Below are positions 23,162 to 33,656 of a stretch of 64,000 nucleotides of DNA, one piece after another. A program made the position numbers and the translations under genes. Numbering within the stretch: the first letter of the stretch is position 1; each line of letters starts with the position of its first letter. The stretch lies in contig NZ_CBDCEO010000013.1 in the NCBI RefSeq assembly GCF_965215815.1, positions 1,116,001 to 1,180,000 on the forward strand, given 5' to 3'. The notes below the pieces were generated by a model. That model was given only the letters and a program-made list of their open reading frames with translations, did not search any database and was not told the DNA's origin. The stretch comes from Poriferisodalis sp965215815. Lineage in GTDB: Bacteria > Actinomycetota > Acidimicrobiia > Acidimicrobiales > Poriferisodalaceae.

Positions 23162-25282
23162 TCACGGTGGTCCTTTGGCCGTTGTGTAGTTGGTCTGGCT
23201 GGTGGTGTTGGTGCGCGGTGTGGTGCTCCAGCGGCGTGGGGCTGTGCGGCGTTCGAGGCGTTCGTTGTTGTTGTGAAGTTTGTTGTGGCAGTCGTTGCAG
23301 AGGGCTGCGAGATTGGGGATGTCGGTGGTGCCGTTGTCGGCGGCCCATTCGTTGATGTGGTGGTCGTGGCAGCGGTGCATGGGTGCGCGGCACAGCACGC
23401 AGCCGCGGTCGCGTATCGCGACGGCGAGTTGCTGGGCGGCGCTGGCGTGTCTGCGGCTGCGTCCGAGCCACAGGATTTCTCCGTTGGTGTCGAACAGTGC
23501 GCCGCGGATGCGGGTGTCGGGTGAGAGGTTGTCGAGGATCGCGGGCGGGACGGGTCCGGCGCCGAGGAGTTCGCAGGTTCCGTCGGGTTTGGTGCCGTCG
23601 ATGACGCCGATCTCGGCGATGACGATGAGCTGGTTGGGTGCCTGGGCAGGCCGCCATCGATCGATCGAACGGCCCGCCGGGCTGTCGGGGACGTCGCCGC
23701 CCGAGCCGTGCCTCGCCTCGCCGGCACCGCCATGGCGTGGGCGTTCGGTGCGGTCGCGGGCCTGTGCGTAGTGGCCGGGGCCGCGAACGCTAAGTACGCC
23801 GTGGTCGACGTCGCTATGTGCGTCGTGGCCAACATCGTTGTTGTGGCCTTGCCCGGCAACGTTGTGTCCGCCACGGTCGGCGGCGCTGTTGCGGTCGGGC
23901 CCGTGATCGTTGTTGTGGTCGCGGTCGGTGTCGTTGTGTCCGCCGTGGTCGGCGTCGCTATGTGCGTCGTGGCCAACATCGTTGTTGTGGCCTTGCCCGG
24001 CAACGTTGTGTCCGCCACGGTCGGCGGCGCTGTTGCGGTCGGGCCCGTGATCGTTGTTGTGGTCGCGGTCGGTGTCGTTGTGTCCGCCGTGGTCGCCTTC
24101 GCGATATCCGCCGTGGTCACCGTCGCTGTGTCCGTCGCGGTCGGCGTCGCTGCGGTGGCCCCGGCCGGTATCGCTGTTGTGGTCGCGGTCGGTGTCGTTG
24201 TGTTTGCGGTGTTTGTCGTTGGTTTGTGGGGGGCGGGCGGTGTTGGGGGGGTGGGCGGCGGGGTGGTCGATGGTGGCCAGGGCGTTGCGGTCGGTGATCA
24301 TCTCGAAGAGGCTGTCGGCGAGGCGTTGGCGGTTGTCGCGGATCTGGCTCGGTGTGGCGTCGCGTCCGCCGTCGAGACGCCACAGGGCGTCGTTGTAGGT
24401 CTCGAGCGCTTGGCGCATCAGCGCGAAGCTGACCGGGTCGAACTCGGCGTGCAGCACGCCCATCCCGGTGGACTCATCGACGAACAGCGACGCGCAGCGC
24501 TCTCGGCGCTGACGGCCCAGCTCGCACTCCACAGCGGCAGGATCGTGACGCGCCACGAACGCTTTGGCCTGTTCGCGCAGCTTCTCAGGCGACACCACCG
24601 CGGCGGCTTCGAGCAGCTCAGCAGCGGTGTCGACCGCGTCGGGGCTGGTACGCCGTGCAGCGTCGGCGAGCACTTGGGCATGCTCGGCTGTGAGCGCTCC
24701 AGCGGCCAGGCCCCGTGCCACATTGGGCATCTGGGCGATCTGTTCGCTGGACTCAACGGTTCGCTTGGCGTTGCGCCTGCTCAGCCGCGCCCGGCCCACC
24801 AGCGCGACTCGACCCGACCCAGGTCGGGCGGCTTCGAGCGCAGCAGTTGCTGAGAGCACCACCGCGTCCGCGGCCGAACGCAGCCGAGACGCAACATCAA
24901 CGACATCGCCGAGCATGTCGCAGTCCGCATCGCCCAACGGCACCCGCGAGGCCCGAGCGACAACGTCACGCGCCCCGCACAGCACCGACAACACACCCTC
25001 AACCGGCGGCACCGGCTCAGCCGGCTCAACCCGAAGCGACTCGGGCGCAACCGGCGGCACGGGTTCGGCTCGATGTGGCGTGGGTTCGATCGGCGGCACG
25101 GGTTCGGCTCGATGTGGCGTGGGTTCGATCGGCGGCACGGGATTGGCCGGCTCAACCCGAAGCGACTCGGGCGCAACCGGCGACGACAGCGCGGGTAGAA
25201 CGGTCACGGCCGCGTCGTTCGCCGGGATCGAGCCAGTCGGCATGCCCGCCGCCGAATCGCTGCGAACGTCTGAGCGCTTCAT
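23162..25282 (-). CDS. DUF222/13E12-type HNH endonuclease with expanded low-complexity insert
   Basis: 706 residues. Residues about 1-90 are Pro/Glu-rich with two 13-residue repeats (39-bp DNA repeats at 25061-25138). The DUF222 domain (about 95-330) includes RLSRRNAKRTVESSEQIA and LAAGALTAEHAQVLADA. About 340-520 is an extraordinary His/Asp/Asn/Gly-rich stretch containing a duplicated 48-residue block. The HNH domain follows near 615-670: CVLCRAPMHRCHDHHINEW and ALCNDCHNKLH, with the zinc cysteines and catalytic His present. Members of this family (REP13E12 in mycobacteria) are multicopy and linked to mobile sequence. The His-rich stretch could bind metal (inference). Confidence 0.88.
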   Translation of the reverse strand: MKRSDVRSDSAAGMPTGSIPANDAAVTVLPALSSPVAPESLRVEPANPVPPIEPTPHRAEPVPPIEPTPHRAEPVPPVAPESLRVEPAEPVPPVEGVLSVLCGARDVVARASRVPLGDADCDMLGDVVDVASRLRSAADAVVLSATAALEAARPGSGRVALVGRARLSRRNAKRTVESSEQIAQMPNVARGLAAGALTAEHAQVLADAARRTSPDAVDTAAELLEAAAVVSPEKLREQAKAFVARHDPAAVECELGRQRRERCASLFVDESTGMGVLHAEFDPVSFALMRQALETYNDALWRLDGGRDATPSQIRDNRQRLADSLFEMITDRNALATIDHPAAHPPNTARPPQTNDKHRKHNDTDRDHNSDTGRGHRSDADRDGHSDGDHGGYREGDHGGHNDTDRDHNNDHGPDRNSAADRGGHNVAGQGHNNDVGHDAHSDADHGGHNDTDRDHNNDHGPDRNSAADRGGHNVAGQGHNNDVGHDAHSDVDHGVLSVRGPGHYAQARDRTERPRHGGAGEARHGSGGDVPDSPAGRSIDRWRPAQAPNQLIVIAEIGVIDGTKPDGTCELLGAGPVPPAILDNLSPDTRIRGALFDTNGEILWLGRSRRHASAAQQLAVAIRDRGCVLCRAPMHRCHDHHINEWAADNGTTDIPNLAALCNDCHNKLHNNNERLERRTAPRRWSTTPRTNTTSQTNYTTAKGPP
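23811..24098. repeat. Two tandem copies of a 144-bp repeat inside the HNH gene
   Basis: Copy 1 about 23811-23954 and copy 2 about 23955-24098 are nearly identical and encode a 48-residue His/Asp/Asn-rich block. Flanking sequence shows shorter, diverged versions of the same motif (GTGTCCGCCGTGGTC), indicating growth of the region by successive duplication. Confidence 0.92.
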
Positions 25283-25722
25283 GACAGTGACTGTAAATAT
25301 GGGGTGTTACACGAAGGCCTTGAAACAACCCCGCAACGGCATCACCGAATCCGAATTGACACCAGCGCAACCCCCACACCCCACCGCGACTTTCACCGAG
25401 CATCGACCGCGACATCCCCTGAGCGCTCACAGCGACGGCCAGCCGCGAAATCAGCGTCAGCGTCGGGCTCGGAATCGCGTTGTGGCACGGTTCGCGCAGT
25501 GACACGGGATCACCGCTGCACAGGCTTCTTGGCTTGCGCGACCATTTGGCGTGCGGCGGTCTTGGATGTCTGGCGCCGGGTGCTGTTTCGGGTGCCCATT
25601 ACCCTCCGCAACTATCCCAGCCGGTAGCGACAGGCACCGATAGCTGCTTCTTGGTCTGCGTCACCGTCTGGTGTGCAGCGCCATCAGCGCCACCAGCGCC
25701 ACCAGCGCTCCCAGCGCCGGCG
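25283..25722. other. Intergenic region upstream of the HNH gene, with one copy of a dispersed 29-bp sequence
   Basis: 440 bases with no recognisable gene. Next to the HNH start (25283-25316) the sequence is AT-richer and may hold its promoter. Positions 25405-25433 are identical over 29 bases to 33747-33775 elsewhere in the window and include the palindrome TGAGCGCTCA. The stretch 25680-25720 is a short CCACCAGCG-type imperfect repeat just beyond the stop of the LLM gene. Confidence 0.6.
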
Positions 25723-26619
25723 TTAGCTGAGCAGGCCGATGAGGGTCTTGCGGGTGTCGGCCTGCTCATCGAGGGTGCCGAAGGCCAAGCCGGCGAATGA
25801 GGTCACGCCGCAGTCCGCCATGGCGCTGATGCGGTCGGCCACCTCGGTGGCGCTTCCGATGATGGCGATGTCCTCGGGCCCGCTGAGACCTTCCCGATCG
25901 AGCATGGCCCGGTAGCTCGGCAGGGTGCCGTACACCACCAAGTCCTTGGCGGCCCGCGCCCGGGCGGTGTCGACGTCGTCAGTCACGCACACCGGGAAGC
26001 CGGCCACAACCTGCGGCGCGGCACGGCCGGCCTCGGCGGCCGCTTCGTTGATGGTCGGCGCGGTGTGGTCCCGCAGCGTCGCCGGCCCCGTCATCCAGGT
26101 GAACGTGCCGTCGGCCATGCGGCCGGTCAGGCGCAGCATCTGGCTGCCGAGCGCAGCGACGAACACGGGCGGCGCGTCCGCAGCCGGGGGAGTGATCTCG
26201 CCACGCCCCACCACGGCATCGCCGCCGTGGGAGACGCGCCGGTCCGTCAGCAGCTTGGTCAAGATCGTCAGGTAGTCGCGCATGTGCGCAATAGGCCGGT
26301 CGAAGGAGTAGCCCCACATGCCCTCCACCACGGGCTTGTGCGACGGGCCGATGCCCAGGTCCAGCCGCCCGCCGATGACGGCCTGGGTGGTGAGCGCCTG
26401 CTGGGCCAGCATCATCGGATGGCGCGGGTAGGTGGGCACCACCGCGGTCCCCATGCGAATGTCCGGTACATCACGGCCAGCCACCGCAATGGTGGTCAGC
26501 GCGTCATGGCCGAAGATCTGCGGGGTCCAGTAGCGCCTGAAGCCCTGCTCCGCGGCATCGCGGATGCTGGCCTCGAAACGCGCAGGGCCTGTGTCGAATC
26601 CGAACAGCTCAATGTGCAT
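25723..26619 (-). CDS. LLM-class F420-dependent oxidoreductase (luciferase-like)
   Basis: 298 residues from the ATG at 26619. The bacterial luciferase-like TIM barrel is recognised by YWTPQIFGHDALTTIAV, IRMGTAVVPTYPRHPMMLAQQALT and GGRLDLGIGPSHKPVVE, a pattern of F420-using members. Such enzymes move hydride between F420H2 and diverse substrates. The substrate is unknown. A second LLM gene follows upstream on the same strand; the two are separated by a palindromic element at 26681-26723. Confidence 0.85.
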   Translation of the reverse strand: MHIELFGFDTGPARFEASIRDAAEQGFRRYWTPQIFGHDALTTIAVAGRDVPDIRMGTAVVPTYPRHPMMLAQQALTTQAVIGGRLDLGIGPSHKPVVEGMWGYSFDRPIAHMRDYLTILTKLLTDRRVSHGGDAVVGRGEITPPAADAPPVFVAALGSQMLRLTGRMADGTFTWMTGPATLRDHTAPTINEAAAEAGRAAPQVVAGFPVCVTDDVDTARARAAKDLVVYGTLPSYRAMLDREGLSGPEDIAIIGSATEVADRISAMADCGVTSFAGLAFGTLDEQADTRKTLIGLLS

Positions 26620-26680
26620 GCCCCGCAGCGTAAGAGATCGAGCGGATGGGTCACGGTTCGAGAAACGATGGTCACGTCCT

Positions 26681-26723
26681 CTTTGTGCAGATTTGCCGTG
26701 TGTGGCGGCATTTCTGCACAAAG
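26681..26723. repeat. Palindromic intergenic element with 18-bp arms
   Basis: Left arm begins CTTTGTGCAGA (26681) and right arm ends TCTGCACAAAG (26723); the 18-bp arms pair except for about three central bases, around a TGTGTGG spacer. It lies between two minus-strand LLM genes. A sibling with the same TTTCTGCACA core occurs at 50259-50310. There is no T-tract; it could act as a terminator or be an extragenic palindrome of a repeat family. Confidence 0.75.
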
Positions 26724-26768
26724 TCTGGGCAGTCGAGGCTGGCAGGCATCGCCGCCGCGCCCCGCGGA

Positions 26769-27671
26769 TCAGTCAAACGCGTCGAACATCTCCTCGAGCG
26801 CCTTGAGCTGGCCGCCGCTCGTGCTCGACGGCACCAGGATCGGCGTCTTGCACCCAGCGTCGAACCACGCCTCGACCCCGTCCCGCACCTGCGAAGCCGA
26901 GCCATACAGCGTCGCGTTCGACAGCCAGTCGTCGGTCATCGCCCGATGCAACGCCTCGGTATCGCCTGCCGCAGTGGCGGCCTCGACAGCTTCCATCTCA
27001 TCGACCCACCCGGCCTGCTTCCAGTAGTTTCGGTAGTTCGGCAGCGCCACGTAACCAGACAGCGTCTTGCGGTTGCGAGCCGCCCCAGCCGCCCGATCGT
27101 CATCGATGACCGTGGGAATCATGTTCCCCACAAAGAAGTCGTCCTGCTGGCCGGCATCGCCGAGGTGCGCCACCGAGTTGGCGAAGTCGTTGCAGCTTGC
27201 ATTCGCCCACACCGCCCCCGAGCTGATCTCCGCTGACAGCTCGGCCATGCGCTGGCGCAGCGTGGCCAGCACGATCGGCGGCAGCGCGCCGTGCTGCTGC
27301 GAGGCCGCCTCCATGGCGGCGATGTAGTCCCGCGTGTCCGCAAGCGGCTTGCCCGGCGTGATGCCCAGACGATCGTGCACCGGCCCGTGCGTCACGCCGA
27401 GGCCCAGCCGGAACCGCCCGCCGGAGATCTCGTGAATGAACGCAGCGGTCGACGCCATGTCGACGGGGTTGCGGAAGTAGATCGGTTGCACCGACGTCCC
27501 GAAGACGATCTCGTTCGTGGCGTGGGCGATCGACTGGCACAGCGCGACGGGGTCGCCCATCGACGGGCAGAAAATCCCGCTGAAGCCTCGCTGCTCGATC
27601 TCGGCGGCGATCTCGAGGGTGCGCTCACGACGGCCGCGCACTGCGGCCAGGGAAATGGCAGGCATGTTCAT
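26769..27671 (-). CDS. LLM-class F420-dependent oxidoreductase
   Basis: 300 residues (an internal ATG two codons later is equally possible). Features of the family: EIAAEIEQRGFSGIFCPSMGD, VFGTSVQPIYFRNPVDMASTA and GGRFRLGLGVTHGPVHDRLG. The C-terminal part ends with a barrel helix near DGVEAWFDAGCKTPILVPSS. Substrate not known. It belongs with the neighbouring LLM and MFS genes in a minus-strand block that may form a catabolic or detoxification unit (inference). Confidence 0.83.
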   Translation of the reverse strand: MNMPAISLAAVRGRRERTLEIAAEIEQRGFSGIFCPSMGDPVALCQSIAHATNEIVFGTSVQPIYFRNPVDMASTAAFIHEISGGRFRLGLGVTHGPVHDRLGITPGKPLADTRDYIAAMEAASQQHGALPPIVLATLRQRMAELSAEISSGAVWANASCNDFANSVAHLGDAGQQDDFFVGNMIPTVIDDDRAAGAARNRKTLSGYVALPNYRNYWKQAGWVDEMEAVEAATAAGDTEALHRAMTDDWLSNATLYGSASQVRDGVEAWFDAGCKTPILVPSSTSGGQLKALEEMFDAFD

Positions 27672-27758
27672 GCGGGGTTTCCTAGCAGACGGGTGCCAGT
27701 CGAGTCGTTTGGCGCGGTGCCCGACGCGGCGTGCTGCTGGGCCGGTTGGGTCTCGAGT

Positions 27759-28970
27759 TCAACCTGAACTTGCAGCCGCCCCGTCCCGCATCGGCAGCGC
27801 CAGCAGGCCCAGCGCAATCAGGCTGGTGACGGTGACCAGCGCTATGGCGGGCCCGAAGCCGGCGGCATCAATCACGAAACCGCACACCGCAGGGCCGACC
27901 AGCCCGCCGACCCCCAGGCCCGTGTAATAGATGCCGATGACGCCGCCGAGGTTCTCCACGCCGTACCACGCAGCCAGCACCGACGGCGTGGCGGTCACCC
28001 ACACCGCCCAGCCCACACCGTGAGTCACAGCACTGATGACCAGCACCGCCGCACTGCCACCCGATACCCACCAGATCGCCAGCGCAGCAGTCAGGCAGGC
28101 GAACGCGAAACGGCACAGCCACATCGGATCAACCCGATTGCCCAGCGCCCCGCACGCCAGGCGGGCGACAACGCTCGTGGCCCCGGAAATGCCAATCAGT
28201 CCGGCGGCCAGCCCGGCCGCCACCCCGGCGTCGATCGCGTAGTCGTTGTAGAACGCGACCGGCGCGTAGAAACCCGGCCCGATCGCAACGACGGCCGCGA
28301 AGAACAGCAGGAAGCGGCGCGACCGTGCCAGCAACGAGATGCGCATCAGCCGGGCGCCCGACGTGCGAACCCGGTCGCCCCGTGTGGCGGCCCAGCCGAT
28401 GACCACGAGCGCCACCGCAGCCAGCACCGCATACGTCTGCCGCCACCCGATCACCGAGATCAGCTGGTGGCCCAGCCACGGCATCACCAGCGTCCCCGCA
28501 CCGACGCCGACGAGCAGGAACCCCATCGCCGCCGGACGCTGCCGCTCGCTGAAGCTGCGCCCGATCAGGCCGATCATCGAGGGATAGCAGAACCCCGTGG
28601 CCAGCCCGACAAGCACGCCGAAGGCCGCGTAGGTCTGCCACAGCGCCGTCGACCAGGCGGTCCCGAGCAAACCGCCCGACATGGCCAGCGCGGCCACCGC
28701 CACCAGCGGTCGAGCGCCGAAGCGGTCGCCGATCCGACCCCCGATCGCACCGCCGAGGTAGTAGGTGCAGATGGCCGTGGAGAACAGCGCAGCCACGGGC
28801 CCAGTGGTGGTACCGAAGTCGTCGGCAATCGGCGTCAGGAACACCCCGAACGAGAAGAGGATCCCGAAGGTCACGAAGTTCGCAGCGAACGCCGCCGCCG
28901 CGACCGACCACGGGGCTGCGGGGTCCGCAGATTCCCCGGAGGGCGTCAGATCTGATGTGTCGGGCACCAA
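27759..28970 (-). CDS. Major facilitator superfamily transporter
   Basis: 403 residues with about 12 hydrophobic helices. Motif A-like GGRIGDRFGARPL follows TM2, and a second-half counterpart CGALGNRVDPMWLCR follows TM8, as in monocarboxylate/oxalate-formate antiporter-like MFS members. The N-terminus is short and polar. The substrate cannot be inferred. It lies upstream of two LLM oxidoreductase genes on the same strand. Confidence 0.85.
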   Translation of the reverse strand: MVPDTSDLTPSGESADPAAPWSVAAAAFAANFVTFGILFSFGVFLTPIADDFGTTTGPVAALFSTAICTYYLGGAIGGRIGDRFGARPLVAVAALAMSGGLLGTAWSTALWQTYAAFGVLVGLATGFCYPSMIGLIGRSFSERQRPAAMGFLLVGVGAGTLVMPWLGHQLISVIGWRQTYAVLAAVALVVIGWAATRGDRVRTSGARLMRISLLARSRRFLLFFAAVVAIGPGFYAPVAFYNDYAIDAGVAAGLAAGLIGISGATSVVARLACGALGNRVDPMWLCRFAFACLTAALAIWWVSGGSAAVLVISAVTHGVGWAVWVTATPSVLAAWYGVENLGGVIGIYYTGLGVGGLVGPAVCGFVIDAAGFGPAIALVTVTSLIALGLLALPMRDGAAASSG

Positions 28971-29072
28971 CCCACAAGCCTGCCCTGTGCCAGCCCGACC
29001 CGGCGGTTTCGCTGCATTGGCACGGATTTACGGGGCACGCTGGCCGGTACCCTCACAGCCCTTCGACTCCTT

Positions 29073-29149
29073 GGGGCTGTAGCTCAGATGGCAAGAGCAC
29101 CTGCTTTGCAAGCAGGGGGTCACGGGTTCGAGTCCCGTCAGCTCCACCA
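29073..29149 (+). tRNA. tRNA-Ala (anticodon TGC)
   Basis: Acceptor GGGGCTG/CAGCTCC (one G-U pair), D-arm AGCTCAGATGGCAAGAGC, anticodon stem CCTGC/GCAGG with loop TTTGCAA (anticodon TGC at 29107-29109), T-arm GGGTTCGAGTCCC. The 3' CCA (29147-29149) is encoded, unlike tRNA-Ile at 19468. Confidence 0.97.
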
Positions 29150-29235
29150 GATCAACCGGGCGTAGCGTCGCACAGATCTTGAAGAGGAACACCGAGCATG
29201 TCGTCTGCGAACTGCCTCAGACGTGGCATCCCGGT

Positions 29236-32200
29236 CTATTCGCCCGGCCCGGAGACGGTGAACTCCTGCCGGTTGGACAGCATCCGGGCGTCCGCGGTGC
29301 AGACGGCCCCGTTGGCGTTGCAGTCCGTGGTCACGGGCAGGACGATGGTCACATCGGCGGCCGAGTCGGGCGTCACGGTGATGGTCCACCCGATGTTGCT
29401 CCCCTGGGTCAGCCGTCGGGCACTGGTCACATCGCCGGTCGTAACACTGAAGGCGTTGTCCCGCAGAGTCACGTAGCTGATTCCGAACTCCTCGCTGAAG
29501 GTCAGGTCGAAGGTGAAGGCGGCGCCGTTATGGGTAGCTGGCATGTTGCCGAAGCTGGCGGTGAGGAGTACCGCCGGCGTCTCCGCCGGCGGGTCTTCGG
29601 CCGGTGGGTCCTCCTGTGTTCCCGAAGACGATTCGCCGTTCTCGATGGTGCGGGTGACGGTGGCGTCGCTGATGGCTATGGCGGGTGGCCCGGCCACTGT
29701 CGCCGATGTGGACTGGGACAGTTTTGTGCTGTCATGCGTGCAGATTGCGCCGCTGGCGTCGCAGTCGGTGGTTTCGGGCAGGGTGATGCTTACGGGGCCG
29801 TTTCCGTCGGGGTCCACCTCCACGGTCCAGCCCTGGTTGCTGCCCTGGGTCATCCGGCTGGCGCTGGCGATGGTGCCGCCGCTGACGGTGAACGCGTCGT
29901 CGCGGATCCTGGCGTAGCCGGCGTTCACGTTTTCGCTGAAGTTCAGGCCAAAGGTGAAGTTGCTGCCGTCGTGGTCGGCTGGCACATTCGCGAAGCTGGC
30001 CGTAAGCAGGCTGCCGTCGTGGTCGGCTACGGCCGTTGTGGCCATGCTGGTCAGGGACTCGGCGTTGCCAGCGTCGTCGGTGAAGGAGACCTTGACCTCG
30101 AAAGTCCAGCCCTCGTCGGCTGGGGCCAGTGTGTAGGTGGAACCCGTCTGGTCCGGTATTTCAAGCGTAAGGATGTAGGCGACTCCGGTGCCGGCGTCGA
30201 TGACCGACTGGCTGGCGACCCACTGGTACCTGTAGGACACGTTGTCCAACCCGTCGGCGTCACCAATGGCCGAGGTGTCCGCCGTCAGTGTCTCGCCTAC
30301 CTGGGGCGTGCCGTCGATTGTGGGAAGGCCCGTGGGCTCAGAATTCGGCTCGGCCGCTATCACCGCCTCCGTGGCCGCGCTGGTCAGGGTCTCGGTGTGG
30401 CCGCGGTCGTCGGTGTAGAAGACCTTGACCTGTATCGCCAGGCCCTCGGTGGCTGGGCCCAGTGTGTAGGTCGGGCTCGTCTCTCCGTGGAATTCCAGCG
30501 TGGCGAAGTCAGTGGCGGCGAGCCACTGGTATCTGAAGACGGCGGTTTCCATGCCGTCTGCGTCGGCTATCTCCGATGTGTCCACCATCAGTGTCCGGCG
30601 CACCTGGGGCGTCCCGTCGATGGCGGGCGCCCCTGTCGGCGCGCTGTTTGGCCGGGGCGCCACTGCCACCGTCGCCGCGCTGGTGCGGCTTTCCGCGTTG
30701 TTCGCGTCGTCGGTGAAGGAGACCTTGACCTTTATGGTCTCGCCTTCGTCTGCGTCGACCAGGGTGTAGGAGGTGTCCGTGGCATCCCGGATCTCGGCGC
30801 CATTGCGGAGCCACTGGTACAGGTAGGTGTAGTAGGCGTTGGTCAAGCCCTCGGCGTCGGTGATTGACGAGATGTCCAGCGTGAGTGTCTGCCCCACCTC
30901 GGGGGTGCCGCTGATGGTGGGGCTGCCGGCGGCCGGCGTATTCGGCGTGGTCGTCGTCAGGTTGTAGTTGTCGCGCAGGATCAGCCACGCAGCGGCAGTG
31001 GCCCGGTAGTTGTCGCCCGTGGCCGTGTGCCGGAGCATCACCCACCGGTCGAGGTAGTTCGAGTCCTCTGCAGAACTGATTGTCACCGTCTGGGGCGTGT
31101 TCCAGCTCTCAGCGGTGAAGGTGAGGCTGGATGGGCTCACTGTTGCCCGCCCTGGCGGGTGATCGTCGACGGATACGGTGACGTCGTTGGTGGGCTGGGA
31201 CGTCAGTACCACGGTGTAGGTACCGGTGGACCCTTCCTTGATGATGAGGTCAGTCCGGCTGAGCGCCAGTCCGCCTCCGGGCTGGGTCACGTCGGCAACC
31301 GTGGAGTGGTTCGCGGCCGGCTGCTTGGTGAAGGCGAGCAGGTTGTTGCCGTGGAGGTCGCTGAAGATGGGCTCGCTGTTCGTGAACAGGTTGTTGTAGG
31401 AGACGGTCACCGTCTGGCCCTCGGTGATGGGCTCCGACATGGTCAGGGTGACGGTGTCTCCAGAGACCGTTGCGTCGCTGCGAACGGGCAATTCGCCGTC
31501 CACCCAGACGTCGAGGGCCAGGCTCTGGAGCAGGCCGGTCTGCAGTCCGAAGGCTCTCAGGATCGACGGAGACTTGATGTCCTCGGTCAGGGTGACCATT
31601 ACTTGGGCGCCGTCATTGGACACTTCGGCGCTGGAGAACTCCGGGTCTACTGCGTCCACCCGGTGCTTCGTGCTGAGGATCCCATTGTGGTCCAGGACCG
31701 CGTCGGTGCCCTCGGAGTTGCGGATCGAGTCGTCGCGGTGGTGGCCCCGTTCTGAGAACAGCTTCAGGCTGTTTATCGGGAGTCTGAGGGCCACCGGCGC
31801 TTCATCGCCGGGCAGGACCGTATATTCGAAAATGACCTTGTTGCCTTCGGTCCGTTCGTAGTAGGCGGTCTTTGTCTCGCCGTTCATCTCCAGCTCCAGG
31901 CTGGCGGCGTTGCGCTTGGACCCGACGTACCCGACCGTTACGTCCTGGTCGAAGGTGAGGGTAGCCTGGATGATTGACCACGGGCCGTAGACTTGGTCAT
32001 CCCCTGGGCTTGAGGTGAACTCGGCTGACGTCACGGTCGGAGCCGGGGTGTACAGGCCTTGCCGCTGGTGCAGGCCTTGCTGATTGCCGGTGTTCTGGCT
32101 GGTTAACGTGCTTCTGGCCGTGACCGGCCGTGGGGCGGTCAGCATGTCGGCGAAGATGGTGGTGTGGTTTGCCAGGTCCAGGTGTCTGTCTTGGAATTCC

Positions 32201-33656
32201 TTGTACGTGCGCACCCATGTGAAGGTGATGTCGCGGCCCGACCTGTCCAGCCGGACGCCGCCTTCGGTAGCGGCCGTTCTGAGCGGGAGCGTGTACGTGG
32301 CTGCGCCCTCGCCTACGCCGTCGACCTGGTAAATCCACCTGAGGAACAGCGTGTGGAAGTGCTCGAACTCGCCTTCCCAGTACCCCGGCCAGGCGACAGA
32401 TGCGTTCGGCGCTGTGAATGTGGCAGTGATCCAGACCGGGTCCGTGTCGCCGGTTTTATCGGTTTTTACCCGCAGATTCTGCAGATCCCATGACTCTCCT
32501 GGGCCGAACCCGCTGTCTTCTCTTGCGTACGTGTAATGGGTTTTTCCGTAGACGATGTTGTCGTTACCACCTCTGCTTATACTTCTTCTTGCCTTGAGGG
32601 CTACCTGACCGAAACGGTTCTGTACGTCTTTGGTGCGGATGGAGACCAACACTTGGTCTCCAGCGGTCCAGCCCGGAGCGTAGGAAAAGGACCATAGGTG
32701 AGGTGTCAATGCGTCGTTTGTAGCGTTCGCGAACGGCAACTCCTTCCCGTCAAGCACCAGCGTCCACCCGGCGACTTCATCAGCACTTGGGTAGGAGTCT
32801 GAATCAAAAACGAGATCGGTAGCAGAACTGCCAGGATTGTTCAACCTCACGATTTCAAACCCAGTCCAGGGGAACCGGAGCTGGTCTTTAGTTCCGATTG
32901 TTACGGTCTCGTCCCGCCCGTCCACGATCAGGTTGTTGGTTATTTCGCCGTAACTTTCAATGGAGTATCCGTAGCGGGTAGTTACAGTTGGATGTTGCTC
33001 CGCCGTCATCAATGCCGACCAGATGGTCCTGTAGCCGTAAGCGTTCGGCGTTGGGGGCTCGGTGAGCTTTACCGTGACGGATTCGTTATCCGTCCAGGTG
33101 AGGCCGTGGCCGACCCATTGGTAATTGTTGGTACCTTTAATTGCGTCTGCCAGTGGGAATTTTGTTCCGTTTAGTTCGAGTACGACCTTGTGTTCGTACT
33201 GGGATGGGATCAAGGCGTTTAGCACGATAGAGAGCGTGTCGCTGATTACGGAACCGGAGAATGTCGTTTTATCGAGATAGAGTAGGGTTACCGTATAGGT
33301 CGTTCCACTGTATGTGAATTCGGTGGAGCTAAGACTGCCGATATTTTCGCTATACCCCGTAGTCTCTTGAGTTGTGGAGCCTGAGGTAAAGCCACCTATT
33401 CCCACCGTCATGGTCGTTGACCAGATGGTGATCTCCGCCGGGACGTCGTCTTCGTAACTGGGGCAGCTGGCGGCCGGCGGGCTGGTACAGACGTGTGTGT
33501 GGTCGTCCTTAACGTGGGCCGAGGCGGTCTGCAGGGGATTCGAGATCACTGCCAGTACTGCCACCGCTGCCAGCAACAGTGGGGCAAGCCTGATGACGCG
33601 GCGGGATGCCCCCCCCCGACAATAAGGGCGGAGCGGATCAAATTCTTGCGTTCCAT
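29236..33656 (-). CDS. Giant secreted surface protein with SwmB-like and Ig-like repeats; start and body out of frame at a G9 tract
   Basis: The uninterrupted frame (29236-33576) has 1446 codons but begins with a TTG inside the signal peptide. A better start is the ATG at 33656, preceded by AAGGGG and encoding MERKNLIRSALIVGGG; it is joined to the body only if the nine-G tract (33609-33617) had 10 or 7 G. The product would then start with a classic signal peptide ending TASA. Order: unique N-terminal region, a SwmB-type domain near residues 670-790, a Calx-beta-like strand-rich domain, three Ig-like repeats (PTIDGTPQVGETL, then YRYQW), and two repeats with TASFxNxPxxHxG and TQGSNxGW. No membrane anchor or sortase motif at the C-terminus. 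Probably an adhesin or matrix protein; possibly phase variable or a sequencing error. Confidence 0.75.
33609..33617 (-). repeat. Nine-base poly-C/poly-G homopolymer at the start of the surface-protein gene
   Basis: Nine C on the plus strand (nine G in the coding sense) lie 13 codons after a well-placed ATG with a ribosome-binding site and just before the hydrophobic signal core. A change of one base would switch the gene between in-frame and out-of-frame. Confidence 0.85.

Noticed and set aside
23811..24098. Repeats considered as a CRISPR array
   Set aside because: The units are long (144 bp), tandem without unique spacers, and lie inside a coding frame.
23708..24853. Val-rich plus-strand frame across the HNH gene
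   Set aside because: Produced by the repeat region read on the opposite strand; the DUF222 and HNH motifs are on the minus strand.
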